Assembly: GCF_001942465.1 (NCBI RefSeq)
Contig: NZ_MKJY01000033.1
Location: forward strand, 1 to 64,000
DNA from: Actinomadura sp. CNU-125
Lineage (GTDB): Bacteria; Actinomycetota; Actinomycetes; Streptosporangiales; Streptosporangiaceae
Direction: 5' to 3'
DNA: 64,000 nucleotides
Below, piece by piece: positions 9,014-18,077 of the stretch (position 1 is the first letter of the stretch; each line of letters starts with the position of its first letter). Position numbers and translations under genes: made by a program. The notes below the pieces were generated by a model. That model searched no databases. It worked only from the letters and a program-made list of their open reading frames with translations, and had not been told where the DNA came from.

Positions 9014-9074
9014 ATCGCCGAACTTAATGATCTTGGACTGGCGGCGGCGCGTTTCCGGCACCCGGTGCCGAAGA
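9014..9074 (-). promoter_or_regulatory. Leaderless promoter with palindrome, paralogue 5
   Basis: Minus-strand -10 box TAAGTT (9026-9021) lies 7 nt before the GTG, with AAGATCATTA overlapping its upstream edge. The palindrome core CGGCA-N5-TGCCG (9056-9070) is flanked by TTTC and AAG, giving a bulged version of the paralogue 3 site, centred 50 bp upstream. Confidence 0.5.
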
Positions 9075-9086
9075 TGGCCGTTTGCG

Positions 9087-9116
9087 GCCGTGGCCGGGGC
9101 GGGGCCCGGCCACGGC
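9087..9116 (-). terminator. Hairpin terminator of the GH15 gene
   Basis: A perfect 12-bp stem, GCCGTGGCCGGG with CCCGGCCACGGC, has a 6-nt loop. It sits immediately after the stop codon at 9123 and before the promoter of paralogue 5. Confidence 0.7.
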
Positions 9117-9122
9117 GACAGG

Positions 9123-11009
9123 TCAGGCCAGTGGCGGCTGGTCCTCGTCGTTCTCGGCCCGGATCACCTGCATGACCGCGTTGATCAGTGCCAGGTGCGT
9201 GAACGCCTGCGGGAAGTTGCCGAGGTGGCGGCCCGTGTGCGGGTCGATCTCCTCGGCGTAGAGCTGCAGCGGGCTCGCGTACGACAGCAGCTTCTCGCAC
9301 AGCGCCCGGGCGCGGTCGAGCTCGCCGATCAGGACGAGCGTCGACACCAGCCAGAACGAGCAGATCGTGAACGTGCCCTCGTCGGACTCGAACCCGTCGT
9401 CGGTCTCGGCCGCGCGGTAGCGCAGCACGAGGTCGTCCTCGGACAGTTCGTCGGCGATCGCCAGGACGGTCTCACGGACCCGCTTGTCGTCGGCGGGCAG
9501 GAAACCGAGCAGCGGGATCAGCAGCGCGGACGCGTCGAGGGCCGTCGCGCCGTAGTGGGCGGTGAAGACCCCGCGGTCGTCGAGCGCGTTGGCGAGGACG
9601 TCCGCGTGGATCTCGTCGGCGGCGGCCTGCCAGCGGCGGGCGCGTTCGGCGTCGCCGCGGATGCGGGCCAGCCGGGCGCCGCGCTCGGCCGCCACCCAGC
9701 AGAAGACCTTGGACGAGGTGAAGTGCTGGGGTTCGCCCCGCACCTCCCACATGCCGCAGTCGGGGGTGCGCCAGTTCGCGAGCGCGTCCTCCACCTGCTT
9801 CACGACGATCTTCCACAGCCGGTCGTCGAGGCGGTCGCGCTTGCGCACGAACAGGTAGACCGACCCGATGATCGCGCCCCAGACGTCGTGCTGGGCCTGC
9901 ATGTACGCCTCGTTGCCGATGCGCACGGGACGGGCGTTGTCGTAGCCCGTCAGATGATCGAGCGTCGACTCGGGCAGCTCCTCCCGGCCGTCCAGCCCGT
10001 ACATGATCTGCAGCTTGCCCTCGGCGGCCTCGGCGACGTCGGTGATGAAGTAGAAGAAGTCGTTGGCCTCCCAGTCGTAGCCGAGCGTGTAGAACGCCCA
10101 CAGCGCCATCGTGGAGTCGCGGATCCACGTGTAGCGGTAGTCCCAGTTGCGGTCGCCGCCGGGGGTCTCGGGCAGCGAGGTCGTCGCCGCCGCCGCGACC
10201 GCGCCGGACGGCCCGAACGTCAGCCCCTTGAGGGTGAGGGCGCTGCGCTGCAGGTGGGCGCGCCACGGGTGGTCCGGGAACCGGCCCCGGTCGAGCCAGT
10301 GCTGCCAGTGGTGGACGGTCCAGACGAGCCGTTCCTGCGCCTCCTTGTAGGTGGCGGGAGCGGCGTGCTCGCTCCACGAGAGCGCGACGAACCGTGACTC
10401 GCCCTGCTTCAGGAGCGTGCGGGCCGTCGCGAGGGACCCCTCGAAGCCGACGTTCATGTCGGTGGTGAGCCGCAGCCCGACGCCGTTCCCGCGCGCGGCG
10501 GCCTCGTGGTATCCGGCGCCGGTGTGCTCCCAGCGGGCGGGCGTCTGGCCGTAGTCGAACACCGGCATGCAGTCGAGCCGGACCTGGACCTGGCCGTTCA
10601 CGCAGCGCACCATCCGCAGCAGCACGTGGTCGGCGTCGTAGTCCGTGGGGGCGCGGCGGTGCGTGTGGGACCGTTCCGTCTCGTGGTGCCAGGGCCCCAT
10701 GAGCAGCGCGTCGGTCACCACCAGCCAGCCACCGTGCACCCACCAGGTCGTCTCCATGACCATGGTGCCGGGGATGTAGCGCTGCGCCGCGGGGACCTCC
10801 ACCCCGGCCGGGCCGACCCGGAAATACCCGGCGTCGCGGTCCAGGATGGACCCGAAGACGCTCGGGGAGTCCATCTTGGGCAGGCACATCCACTCGATGT
10901 TGCCGCTGGGGGCTACCAGCGCGGTCGTCTCGCAGTCGGACAGGAATCCGTAATCGGCGATGGGGGCGAACGGATCTCCCGCCCGGCCGCCGGCGACCTT
11001 CGGCCTCAC
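9123..11009 (-). CDS. Glycoside hydrolase family 15 protein (trehalase/glucoamylase-like)
   Basis: 628 residues, full length for the actinobacterial GH15 group, whose characterised mycobacterial members are trehalases; glucoamylase-type activity on alpha-glucosides is the alternative. An N-terminal beta-sandwich region (IADYGFLSDCETTALVAPSG, DSPSVFGSILDRDAGYFRVG) is followed by an alpha/alpha barrel with NWDYRYTWIRDSTMALWAFY, GMWEVRGEPQHF (candidate general acid Glu) and DEGTFTICSFWLVSTL (candidate second catalytic Glu). No signal peptide is visible, so it probably acts in the cytoplasm. The start is set at GTG 11009 because an excellent Shine-Dalgarno sequence, AAGGAGGTGAG, precedes it; an ATG at 11036 lies upstream of that site. 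Likely role: turnover of trehalose or related storage sugars. Confidence 0.85.
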   Translation of the reverse strand: MRPKVAGGRAGDPFAPIADYGFLSDCETTALVAPSGNIEWMCLPKMDSPSVFGSILDRDAGYFRVGPAGVEVPAAQRYIPGTMVMETTWWVHGGWLVVTDALLMGPWHHETERSHTHRRAPTDYDADHVLLRMVRCVNGQVQVRLDCMPVFDYGQTPARWEHTGAGYHEAAARGNGVGLRLTTDMNVGFEGSLATARTLLKQGESRFVALSWSEHAAPATYKEAQERLVWTVHHWQHWLDRGRFPDHPWRAHLQRSALTLKGLTFGPSGAVAAAATTSLPETPGGDRNWDYRYTWIRDSTMALWAFYTLGYDWEANDFFYFITDVAEAAEGKLQIMYGLDGREELPESTLDHLTGYDNARPVRIGNEAYMQAQHDVWGAIIGSVYLFVRKRDRLDDRLWKIVVKQVEDALANWRTPDCGMWEVRGEPQHFTSSKVFCWVAAERGARLARIRGDAERARRWQAAADEIHADVLANALDDRGVFTAHYGATALDASALLIPLLGFLPADDKRVRETVLAIADELSEDDLVLRYRAAETDDGFESDEGTFTICSFWLVSTLVLIGELDRARALCEKLLSYASPLQLYAEEIDPHTGRHLGNFPQAFTHLALINAVMQVIRAENDEDQPPLA

Positions 11010-11339
11010 AGCCTCACCTCCTTGATCCTCCATCATTCCCTCTCGCGTCCGGTGGCTACGCCATGGGCGGGCGCGAATGTGCCCCCGGGCGTGTTCGGCC
11101 CGGGGAATCTGTGACGCATGTCCGGAGTGTCCTAGTGGAATAGACCACTATCCGGGGTTTGACCTGCGAGAACGCCCCTCCGGTGGTGGGGCGCCGAGCG
11201 AAGCCTCGCGGCGCGGGTACAGTCCCGGCAAACAGGGCAGCGGACCCGCCGCTGCCTGGGGGAACGCGATGACGCGCGCCTCCGGGCGAGCGGGACCGGC
11301 ACTGTCCCTGGCCGAAACCGGAGCGAAAAGGAGCTCCCC
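11010..11339. promoter_or_regulatory. Divergent regulatory region between GH15 gene and ppdK
   Basis: 330 bp without a gene. It holds the Shine-Dalgarno sequence of the GH15 gene (11013-11021 on the minus strand), a DasR-like palindrome (11134-11149), a strong hairpin (GGCAGCGG at 11236-11243 with CCGCTGCC at 11249-11256) in the probable ppdK leader, and the ppdK ribosome site AAGGAG just before the GTG. No known riboswitch class was recognised. Confidence 0.5.
11134..11149. promoter_or_regulatory. DasR-like (dre) operator upstream of ppdK
   Basis: AGTGGAATAGACCACT matches the dre consensus of the GntR-family regulator DasR (AGTGGTCTAGACCACT) except at two central positions, with both 5-nt outer arms perfect. 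DasR links N-acetylglucosamine supply to central metabolism in actinomycetes, so control of a pyruvate/PEP switching enzyme is plausible. DasR itself is not in the window. Confidence 0.45.
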
Positions 11340-14028
11340 GTGGCGAAGTTCGTGTACGACTTCACCGAGGGCAACAAGGACCTCAAAGATCTGCTGGGCG
11401 GCAAGGGCGCCAACCTGGCCGAGATGACCAACCTCGGACTGCCCGTTCCTCCCGGGTTCACGATCACCACGGAGGCGTGCCGGTACTACCTGGAGCACGG
11501 GGGCCTGCCCGCCGGGCTCCAGGACGAGGTGGACCGGCACCTGGCCGAGCTCGAACGCGCGATGGGCAAGCGGCTCGGGCAGAGCGACGACCCGCTGCTG
11601 GTTAGCGTCCGGTCCGGCGCCAAGTTCAGCATGCCGGGCATGATGGAGACCGTCCTCAACGTCGGCCTCAACGACGAGTCGGTGCACGGTCTCGCGGCCC
11701 AGGCCGGGGACGAGCGGTTCGCGTGGGACTCCTACCGGCGGCTCGTCCAGATGTTCGGCGGCACGGTCCTCGGCATCGACGGCGAGCTGTTCGAGGACGC
11801 CGTCGAGGACGCCAAGCGGGCCCGCGGCACCAAGGACGACGTCGACCTCACCGCCGAGGACTTCAAGGACCTCGTCGGACGGTTCAAGACGATCGTCCGC
11901 GAGCAGGCCGGACGGGACTTCCCGACCGACCCCCGCGAGCAGATGGACCTCGCCGTCCGCGCCGTGTTCGACTCCTGGAACGCCGACCGCGCGATCCTGT
12001 ACCGCCGCCAGGAGCGCATCCCCGTCGACCTCGGCACGGCGGTGAACATCTGCTCGATGGTCTTCGGGAACCTCGGCATGGACTCCGGGACGGGCGTCGC
12101 GTTCACCCGCGACCCCGCGTCCGGCCAGCAGGGCATCTACGGCGACTACCTGCAGAACGCGCAGGGCGAGGACGTCGTCGCCGGAATCCGGAACACGGTG
12201 CCGCTGACCGAGCTGGAGCGCCTCGACAAGGCGTCCTACGACCAGTTGCTCCAGATCATGGAGAAGCTGGAGAACCACTACCTCGACATGTGCGACATCG
12301 AGTTCACCATCGAGAGCGGCAAGCTGTGGATGCTGCAGACCCGCGTCGGCAAGCGGACCGCCGCGGCCGCGTTCCGCATCGCCTGCCAGCTGCTCGACCA
12401 GGGGCTCATCGACGCCGACGAGGCCGCCCGCCGCGTCAAGGGCGACCAGCTCGCGCAGCTGATGTTCCCGCGCTTCACCTCCACCGCCCACGGCATCACC
12501 AAGCTGACCCGCGGCATGAACGCCTCCCCGGGCGCCGCCGTCGGCAAGGTCGTGTTCAACTCCGCGCGGGCGGTGGAACTGGCCGAACGCGGCGAGGACG
12601 TCATCCTCGTCCGCCGCGAGACCAACCCCGACGACCTCGCCGGGATGATGGCGGCGCGGGGCGTCCTGACGTCCCGCGGCGGCAAGACTTCGCACGCGGC
12701 CGTCGTCGCCCGCGGCATGGGCAAGACGTGCGTGTGCGGCGCCGAGGAACTCGACGTCGACGTCAAGGCGGGCCGGTTCACCGCGCCGGACGGGACGGCC
12801 GTCACCGAGGGCGACGTGATCTCGATCGACGGGTCGTCCGGCGACGTGTACCTCGGCGAGGTCCCGGTCGAGGACTCCCCGGTCGTCCGGTACTTCGAGG
12901 GCGAGCTGGCCGCCGAAGACGGCGACGACCTCGTCAAGGCCGTCGACCGGGTCATGCGGCACGCCGACGGGCGCGCCGCGCTGGCCGTCCGCGCGAACGC
13001 CGACAACCCGGAGGACTCGGCGCGCGCCCGCCGGTTCGGGGCGCGGGGCATCGGGCTCTGCCGCACCGAGCACATGTTCCTCGGCGACCGGCGGCGGCTG
13101 GTCGAGAAGCTGATCCTGGCCGCGGACGACGCCGAGCGGCGCACGGCCCTCGACGCCCTGGAGCCGCTGCAGCGCAGCGACTTCGAGGGCATCTTCGAGG
13201 CCATGGACGGGCAGCCGGTCACCATCCGGCTGATCGACCCGCCGCTGCACGAATTCCTCCCCGACCTGACCGAACTGTCGGTGAAGGTCGCGCTCGCCGG
13301 CGACGGCGCGGACCCCCGGGACCGCCGCCTCCTCGAGGCGGTCAACCGACTGCACGAGCAGAACCCTATGTTGGGATTGCGGGGCGTGCGGCTGGGTTTG
13401 GTGATTCCCGGCCTGTTCTCCATGCAGGTGCGCGCGATCGCCGAGGCCGCGGCGGCGCGGCGCGCGCGCGGACGGCGACCCGCGCCCGGAGATCATGATC
13501 CCGCTCGTCGGCGCGGTGCAGGAACTGGAGGCCGTCCGCGACGAGGCCCGCGAGGTCCTCGCCGCCGTCGCCGCGGAGACCGGCGTGGACGTCCCCGCGC
13601 TGATCGGCACCATGATCGAGCTGCCGCGGGCGGCGCTGACCGCCGGGCAGATCGCCGAGGCCGCCGAGTTCTTCTCGTTCGGGACGAACGACCTCACCCA
13701 GACGACGTGGGGCTTCTCCCGCGACGACGTCGAGGCCGCGTTCTTCTCCCGGTACCTGGAGCTCGGGATCTTCGGCGCGTCCCCGTTCGAGACGCTCGAC
13801 CGAGACGGGGTCGGACGGCTCGTCCGGATCGCCGCGCAGGAGGGCCGGCGCGCCCGTCCGGGCCTCAAGCTCGGGATCTGCGGGGAGCACGGCGGCGACC
13901 CCGACTCGGTGCACTTCTGCCACGAGGTCGGGCTCGACTACGTGTCCTGCTCGCCGTTCCGGGTACCGGTGGCGCGGCTGGAGGCGGGCCGCGCGGCGAT
14001 CGCGGCGGCGGACGCGGCCGCCCGCTGA
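11340..14028 (+). CDS. ppdK: Pyruvate, phosphate dikinase
   Basis: Interconverts pyruvate + ATP + Pi and phosphoenolpyruvate + AMP + PPi in the cytoplasm. All three domains are visible: ATP-grasp N-terminus ([39 protein letters not shown]), the swivelling His domain ([19 protein letters not shown], catalytic His after TS), and the PEP/pyruvate TIM barrel ([35 protein letters not shown] with the catalytic Cys). About 896 residues, the normal length. The frame breaks once, in the alternating GC tract near 13455-13475; a single base joins it to [23 protein letters not shown] start with AAGGAG about 9 nt upstream. It is monocistronic, followed by a strong terminator, with a DasR-like operator far upstream. 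Confidence 0.92.
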
Positions 14029-14036
14029 CCGTGCGT

Positions 14037-14072
14037 CCGCGCGGCGGCCGGGAGTGCCCGGCCGCCGCGCGG
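14037..14072 (+). terminator. Terminator of ppdK
   Basis: A perfect 16-bp stem (14037-14052 with 14057-14072) with an AGTG loop lies directly after the ppdK stop codon. It is one of the strongest hairpins in the window. Confidence 0.8.
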
Positions 14073-14143
14073 AAACGCCGGTGCGACGAAGGCGACACAC
14101 GACGTTCGAGAACTTCGCGCATCCGCCGGGCCATCTAACTAAC

Positions 14144-14845
14144 GTGTCCGTCGAGATGACGTTGGATCTGGATTTGCCGCACTCCGCATCGGGGGGCCGG
14201 GGCGGACGGTCCGGCAGGCGCCGCGGGTCGGCGTGGGTCGTGCTCCCCGTCGGCCTCGTGGTCGGCCTGCTGATCGTCGCCCTGCTCACGCCCCTCACCC
14301 TCGCCGCTCGCGTCTGGTACGAGGCGCGCCAGGACGAGCGTCCGCGCTCGGACGCGATCATCGTCCTCGGCGCCGCGCAGTACAACGGGAAGCCGTCGCC
14401 GACGCTGCGCTGGCGCCTGCAGCACGCGCTGGACCTCTACCGGGACGGGGTCGCGCCGACGATCGTCACCGTCGGCGGCAACCGGCCCGGCGACGAGTAC
14501 ACCGAGGCCGGTTCGGGCCGCCGCTGGCTGATCGAGGAGGGCGGGGTGCCCGCGGGGGACGTCGTCGCGGTCCCCACCGGAAGCGACACGCTGCAGAGCT
14601 TCGAGGCGGTCGGGCGGCTGTACGACGACCGCGGCTGGGCGTCCGGGGTGATCGTCTCCGATCCGTGGCACTCGCTGCGCTCCGAGCGGATGGCCGAGGA
14701 CCACGGCATCGAGGCCGCGGCGTCCCCGACGCGCAGCGGCCCGACCGTCCAGACCCGCGAGACGCAGGCGTACTACATCGTCCGGGAGACCGCCGCCTAC
14801 CTGTCCTACGCGTTCCTCGGCGGCGACGGCGATCCCGCGGCCTGA
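14144..14845 (+). CDS. YdcF/DUF218-family membrane protein
   Basis: About 233 residues. An Arg-rich cytoplasmic N-terminus leads to one membrane helix (VVLPVGLVVGLLIVALLTPL) and a DUF218/YdcF domain: SDAIIVLGAAQYNGKPSPTL, HALDLYRDGVAPTIVTVGGN, and SDPWHSLRSERMAEDHGI. Relatives include SanA and ElyC, linked to envelope integrity and cell-wall precursors; the reaction is not settled for the family. The start is uncertain: GTG 14144 and ATG 14156 are both plausible and neither has a clear ribosome site. A GTG farther upstream falls inside the ppdK terminator. The dGTPase gene follows after 37 nt, so the two may share a transcript. Confidence 0.75.
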   Translation: MSVEMTLDLDLPHSASGGRGGRSGRRRGSAWVVLPVGLVVGLLIVALLTPLTLAARVWYEARQDERPRSDAIIVLGAAQYNGKPSPTLRWRLQHALDLYRDGVAPTIVTVGGNRPGDEYTEAGSGRRWLIEEGGVPAGDVVAVPTGSDTLQSFEAVGRLYDDRGWASGVIVSDPWHSLRSERMAEDHGIEAAASPTRSGPTVQTRETQAYYIVRETAAYLSYAFLGGDGDPAA

Positions 14846-14882
14846 CCCGCCGCCCGACCCGCCCGCTTAACCTGGACGGGAG

Positions 14883-16144
14883 ATGACCACCTACACCGAA
14901 GACGACCGGCGGCGCTGGGCGCCCGAACCGTCCAAGCGGCGCGACCGCACCGCCTTCGAACGCGACCGGGCGCGCGTCCTGCACAGCGCCGCGCTGCGCA
15001 GGCTGGCGGCCAGACCCAGGTCGCCTCGCCCGGCGCGGACGCGGGCGACGACACCGTGCAGAGCCTGCGCACCCGCCTCACCCACTCGCTGGAGTGCGCC
15101 CAGGTGGGCCGTGAGCTGGGCAAAGCGCTCGGCTGCGACCCCGATCTGGTGGAGACGGCCTGCCTGTCGCACGACATCGGGCACCCCCCGTTCGGGCACA
15201 ACGGGGAGGCCGCCCTCGACGTCGTCGCGCGCGACTGCGGCGGGTTCGAGGGCAACGCGCAGAGCCTGCGGGTGCTGACCAGGCTGGAACCCAAGTCGTT
15301 CGCCCCGGACGCCCCGCCGCTGCTCGGCCGCAGCGTCGGCCTCAACCTGACGCGGGCCGCGCTGGACGCCGCGATGAAGTACCCCTGGACGGCCGGCACG
15401 CCGCAGTGCGACGCCGCCGGCGGCAAGTTCGGGGTCTACGACGACGATCTGGACGTCGCGCGCTGGGTGCGCGAAAGCGCCGAACCCGGCCGGACGTGCT
15501 TCGAGGCCCAGGTCATGGACTGGAGCGACGACGTCGCCTACTCCGTCCACGATCTGGAGGACGCGCTGGTCGCCGGGCACATCGACTTCGTGCGGCTGGC
15601 CGACCCCGCCGAGCGCCGCCTCGTCGCCGCGACCGCGCGCAAGCTGTACTGCGCCGACGCCGACCTGGCCGAACTGGAGGAACGCTTCGCCGCGCTGCTC
15701 GCCGAACCGTACTGGCCGTCCCGCTACGACGGCACCCCGCGCAGCCTCGCCGCGCTGAAGAACCTCACGAGCACGCTGATCGGCCGGTTCTGCCTGGCCG
15801 CCGAGGACGCCACCCGGGCCGCGCACGGCGACCGCCCGCTGACCCGGTACGCCGCGGAACTCGTCGTCCCGCGGGCGACCCGGCTGGAGAACGCGCTGCT
15901 CAAGGGCATCACCGCGCACTACGTGTGGATCAGCCACGAGGAGGTCAGGGCCCGCCAGCGCACGCTGATCACCGAGCTGGCCGAGCTGATGCTCGCGGGC
16001 GCTCCCGGCACCCTCGAACCGGGGTTCCGCGCCGCCTTCGAGGAGGCGGCCGACGACGCGGGCCGGCTGCGCGCCGTCGTCGACCAGATCGCCTCGCTCA
16101 CCGACATTTCCGCCATCGCCCGCCACAGGCTGCTGACCGGCTGA
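14883..16144 (+). CDS. dgt: Deoxyguanosinetriphosphate triphosphohydrolase-like protein
   Basis: HD-domain dNTPase expected to cleave dGTP or other dNTPs to the nucleoside and triphosphate. The N-terminus ([20 protein letters not shown]) and the metal-binding HD core ([45 protein letters not shown] supplies the HD pair) are typical, as is [19 protein letters not shown]. About 420 residues, full length. One frame break lies near 15012, where adding one A gives LAAKTQVASPG, the conserved dGTPase sequence. In many actinobacteria dgt lies beside dnaG; here dnaG is 9 kb away. It is probably cotranscribed with the YdcF-like gene upstream. Confidence 0.88.
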
Positions 16145-16236
16145 CCGGCCGATCACGTAAGACGCGCCCGCCCCGGGACCCTTGTCTCATCACAGATGTC
16201 ACGTGAGGATGACTCAAGGTGACCATAGGAGGCATC

Positions 16237-17463
16237 ATGCCCGAGGGGACGTTCGTCATCGTGGGCGCCGGCCTGACCGGCGCCAAGGCCGCGGAGACGC
16301 TCCGGGAGGAGGGTTTCGCCGGACGGATCGTGCTGATCGGCGAGGAGATCGAGCGCCCGTACGAGCGGCCGCCGCTGTCGAAGGGGTTCCTGCTGGGCGC
16401 GGAGCCGCGGGACAAGGCGCACGTCCACGACGCCGAGTGGTACGGCGAGCACGACGTCGAACTGCGGCTCGGGGTGGCGGCCGACGCGCTCGACGCGGCC
16501 GCGCACGTCGTCCGGCTGGCGAGCGGCGAGCGGATCGGCTACGACCGGGCGCTGCTGGCCACCGGCGTGGCGCCGCGGCGGCTGGACGTCCCGGGGGCGC
16601 GGCTGCAGGGGATCCACTATCTGCGGACGATGGCGGACGCGGCGGAGCTGAAGCAGGCGCTCGTCCACGGTGGCCGCCGGGTCGTGGTGGCCGGGGCGGG
16701 CTGGATCGGGCTGGAGACGGCCGCGGCTGCGCGCGCGCACGGCAACGACGTGACGGTGATCGAGCCGGAACCCGTGCCGCTGCACCAGGCCGTCGGGCCG
16801 GAGATCGGCGGGATGTTCGCCGACCTGCACCGCGACAACGGCGTCGACCTGCGCCTGGAGCAGGGCGTCGCGGGGTTCTGGGGCGCCGGGCAGGTGTCGG
16901 CGGCGGTGACGTCCGGCGGCGCGGAGGTGCCCGCGGACGTCGTGATCGTCGGCATCGGGGTGCGGCCGAACACCCGGCTCGCGGAGGGCGCGGGCCTGGA
17001 GGTGTCGGACGGGATCCTGGTGGACCAGTCGCTGCGCACGTCCGACGCCGACGTGTTCGCGGCGGGCGACGTCGCCAACGCCTACAACCCGCTGCTGGGC
17101 CGCCGGATCCGCGTCGAGCACTGGGCGAACGCGCTGAACGGCGGCACGGCCGCCGCCCGCGCGATGCTCGGCCGCGACGTCGTCTACGACCGCGTCCCGT
17201 ACTTCTTCAGCGACCAGTTCGACCTCGGCATGGAGATGTCGGGCGTCGCCTCGCCGGGGGAGTACGACGAGGTGGTGTACCGGGGCGACCGTGCCGCCGG
17301 CGAGTTCGTCGCGTTCTGGCTGTCGGGCGGGCGGGTCGTCGCGGGCATGAACGTGAACGTGTGGGACGTGACCGGCGACGTCCAGGAACTCATCCGGTCG
17401 GGACGGCCGGTGGACGCGGCGCGGCTCGCCGATCCGGCCGTCCCGCTCGCCGACCTGCGCTGA
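16237..17463 (+). CDS. FAD-dependent NAD(P)H:ferredoxin reductase-type oxidoreductase
   Basis: 408 residues with the two-dinucleotide-fold layout of rubredoxin/ferredoxin reductases that feed electrons to P450s and dioxygenases. FAD motif FVIVGAGLTGAKAAETLREE at the N-terminus, ERPYERPPLSKGFLLG, the ATG motif LLATGVAPRRL, NAD motif VVVAGAGWIGLETAAAAR, and the second FAD motif SDADVFAAGDVANAYNPLL. The C-terminal domain (VEHWANALNGGTAAARAML; YFFSDQFDLGMEMSG) is typical. ATG 16237 is chosen because TAGGAGG lies 5 nt upstream; a GTG at 16219 is in frame but has no such site. No ferredoxin or P450 gene is adjacent, so the electron acceptor is unknown. Confidence 0.88.
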   Translation: MPEGTFVIVGAGLTGAKAAETLREEGFAGRIVLIGEEIERPYERPPLSKGFLLGAEPRDKAHVHDAEWYGEHDVELRLGVAADALDAAAHVVRLASGERIGYDRALLATGVAPRRLDVPGARLQGIHYLRTMADAAELKQALVHGGRRVVVAGAGWIGLETAAAARAHGNDVTVIEPEPVPLHQAVGPEIGGMFADLHRDNGVDLRLEQGVAGFWGAGQVSAAVTSGGAEVPADVVIVGIGVRPNTRLAEGAGLEVSDGILVDQSLRTSDADVFAAGDVANAYNPLLGRRIRVEHWANALNGGTAAARAMLGRDVVYDRVPYFFSDQFDLGMEMSGVASPGEYDEVVYRGDRAAGEFVAFWLSGGRVVAGMNVNVWDVTGDVQELIRSGRPVDAARLADPAVPLADLR

Positions 17464-17494
17464 CGAGGCGTTCCGGGGCGGACGGCGGCGCGTC

Positions 17495-17532
17495 GGCGGC
17501 GTGTCGGCGGCGTGTCGGCGGCGTGTAGGCGG
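17495..17532. repeat. 11-bp tandem repeat
   Basis: Three and a half copies of GGCGGCGTGTC (the third copy has A at the last position) lie between the reductase stop and gtrA. No function is apparent. Confidence 0.6.
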
Positions 17533-17615
17533 CCCGCCGCCGCGGGCCGCCGGCCTCGGGCGTCCCCGCAGGCTCCTCCCAAGGTATGAGTTTCCCTCGG
17601 GTAAGGTCTGGGCGA

Positions 17616-18077
17616 GTGAGCACCATGCAACGGTCGAGGCCGACCGAAACGGTCGCGACCGTCCGGCCGAAACGCACGTTCCTGCGCGAGCTGCTCACGT
17701 TCGGTTTCGTCGGGACCATCGGCACGCTGATCATGATCCTGGGCGCGAACCTCATGCGCGCCTGGCTCGGCGACAGCCCCATCACCAGCGTCGTCGTGCC
17801 CGGGATCGTCTCCACGCTGACGTCCTACCTCGCCAACCGCTTCTGGACGTTCCGGCACCGCGACAGCGACGGGTCGGGCCGCGAGGTCGTCGTCTTCTTC
17901 GCGCTGAACGGCCTCGGGATCCTCATCCAGGTGGCGTGCACCGGGTTCACCTACTACACGCTCGGCCTGCACGGCGGCATCGCCTACAACCTCGGGCTGC
18001 TCGCCGGTGTCGGCCTCGGCGCCGCGTTCCGGTACTGGTCGTACAAGAAGTGGGTGTTCACCCCTGCCACGACCTGA
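17616..18077 (+). CDS. GtrA-family membrane protein
   Basis: About 153 residues with the four-helix GtrA fold: ELLTFGFVGTIGTLIMILGA, VPGIVSTLTSYLANRFWTFR, a third helix from EVVVFFALNGLGILIQVACT, and GLGAAFRYWSYKKWVF at the end. The NRFWTFR and RYWSYKKWVF ends are family hallmarks. Members are thought to help move polyprenyl-linked sugars across the membrane for cell-wall or surface glycosylation. Three in-frame starts (ATG 17586, GTG 17616, ATG 17625) are possible; GTG 17616 is preferred because the family N-terminus is short, but no strong ribosome site decides it. The ECF41 gene overlaps or abuts the 3' end. Confidence 0.85.
   Translation: MSTMQRSRPTETVATVRPKRTFLRELLTFGFVGTIGTLIMILGANLMRAWLGDSPITSVVVPGIVSTLTSYLANRFWTFRHRDSDGSGREVVVFFALNGLGILIQVACTGFTYYTLGLHGGIAYNLGLLAGVGLGAAFRYWSYKKWVFTPATT

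Noticed and set aside
3546-9175. Long plus-strand open frames opposite the DUF4190 paralogues
   Set aside because: They are Arg/Gly-rich translations opposite genuine genes, a common effect of high GC; the minus-strand proteins have conserved motifs and starts.
11151-11340. A riboswitch in the ppdK leader
   Set aside because: A hairpin is present but no conserved core of a known riboswitch class could be recognised.
11148-13868. A 906-codon open frame antisense to ppdK
   Set aside because: It is opposite a full set of PPDK motifs and contains only low-complexity sequence, so it is a compositional shadow.
17495-17532. The 11-bp tandem repeat as an iteron or origin element
   Set aside because: Only three and a half GC-only copies lie between genes, with no AT-rich region or replication gene nearby.
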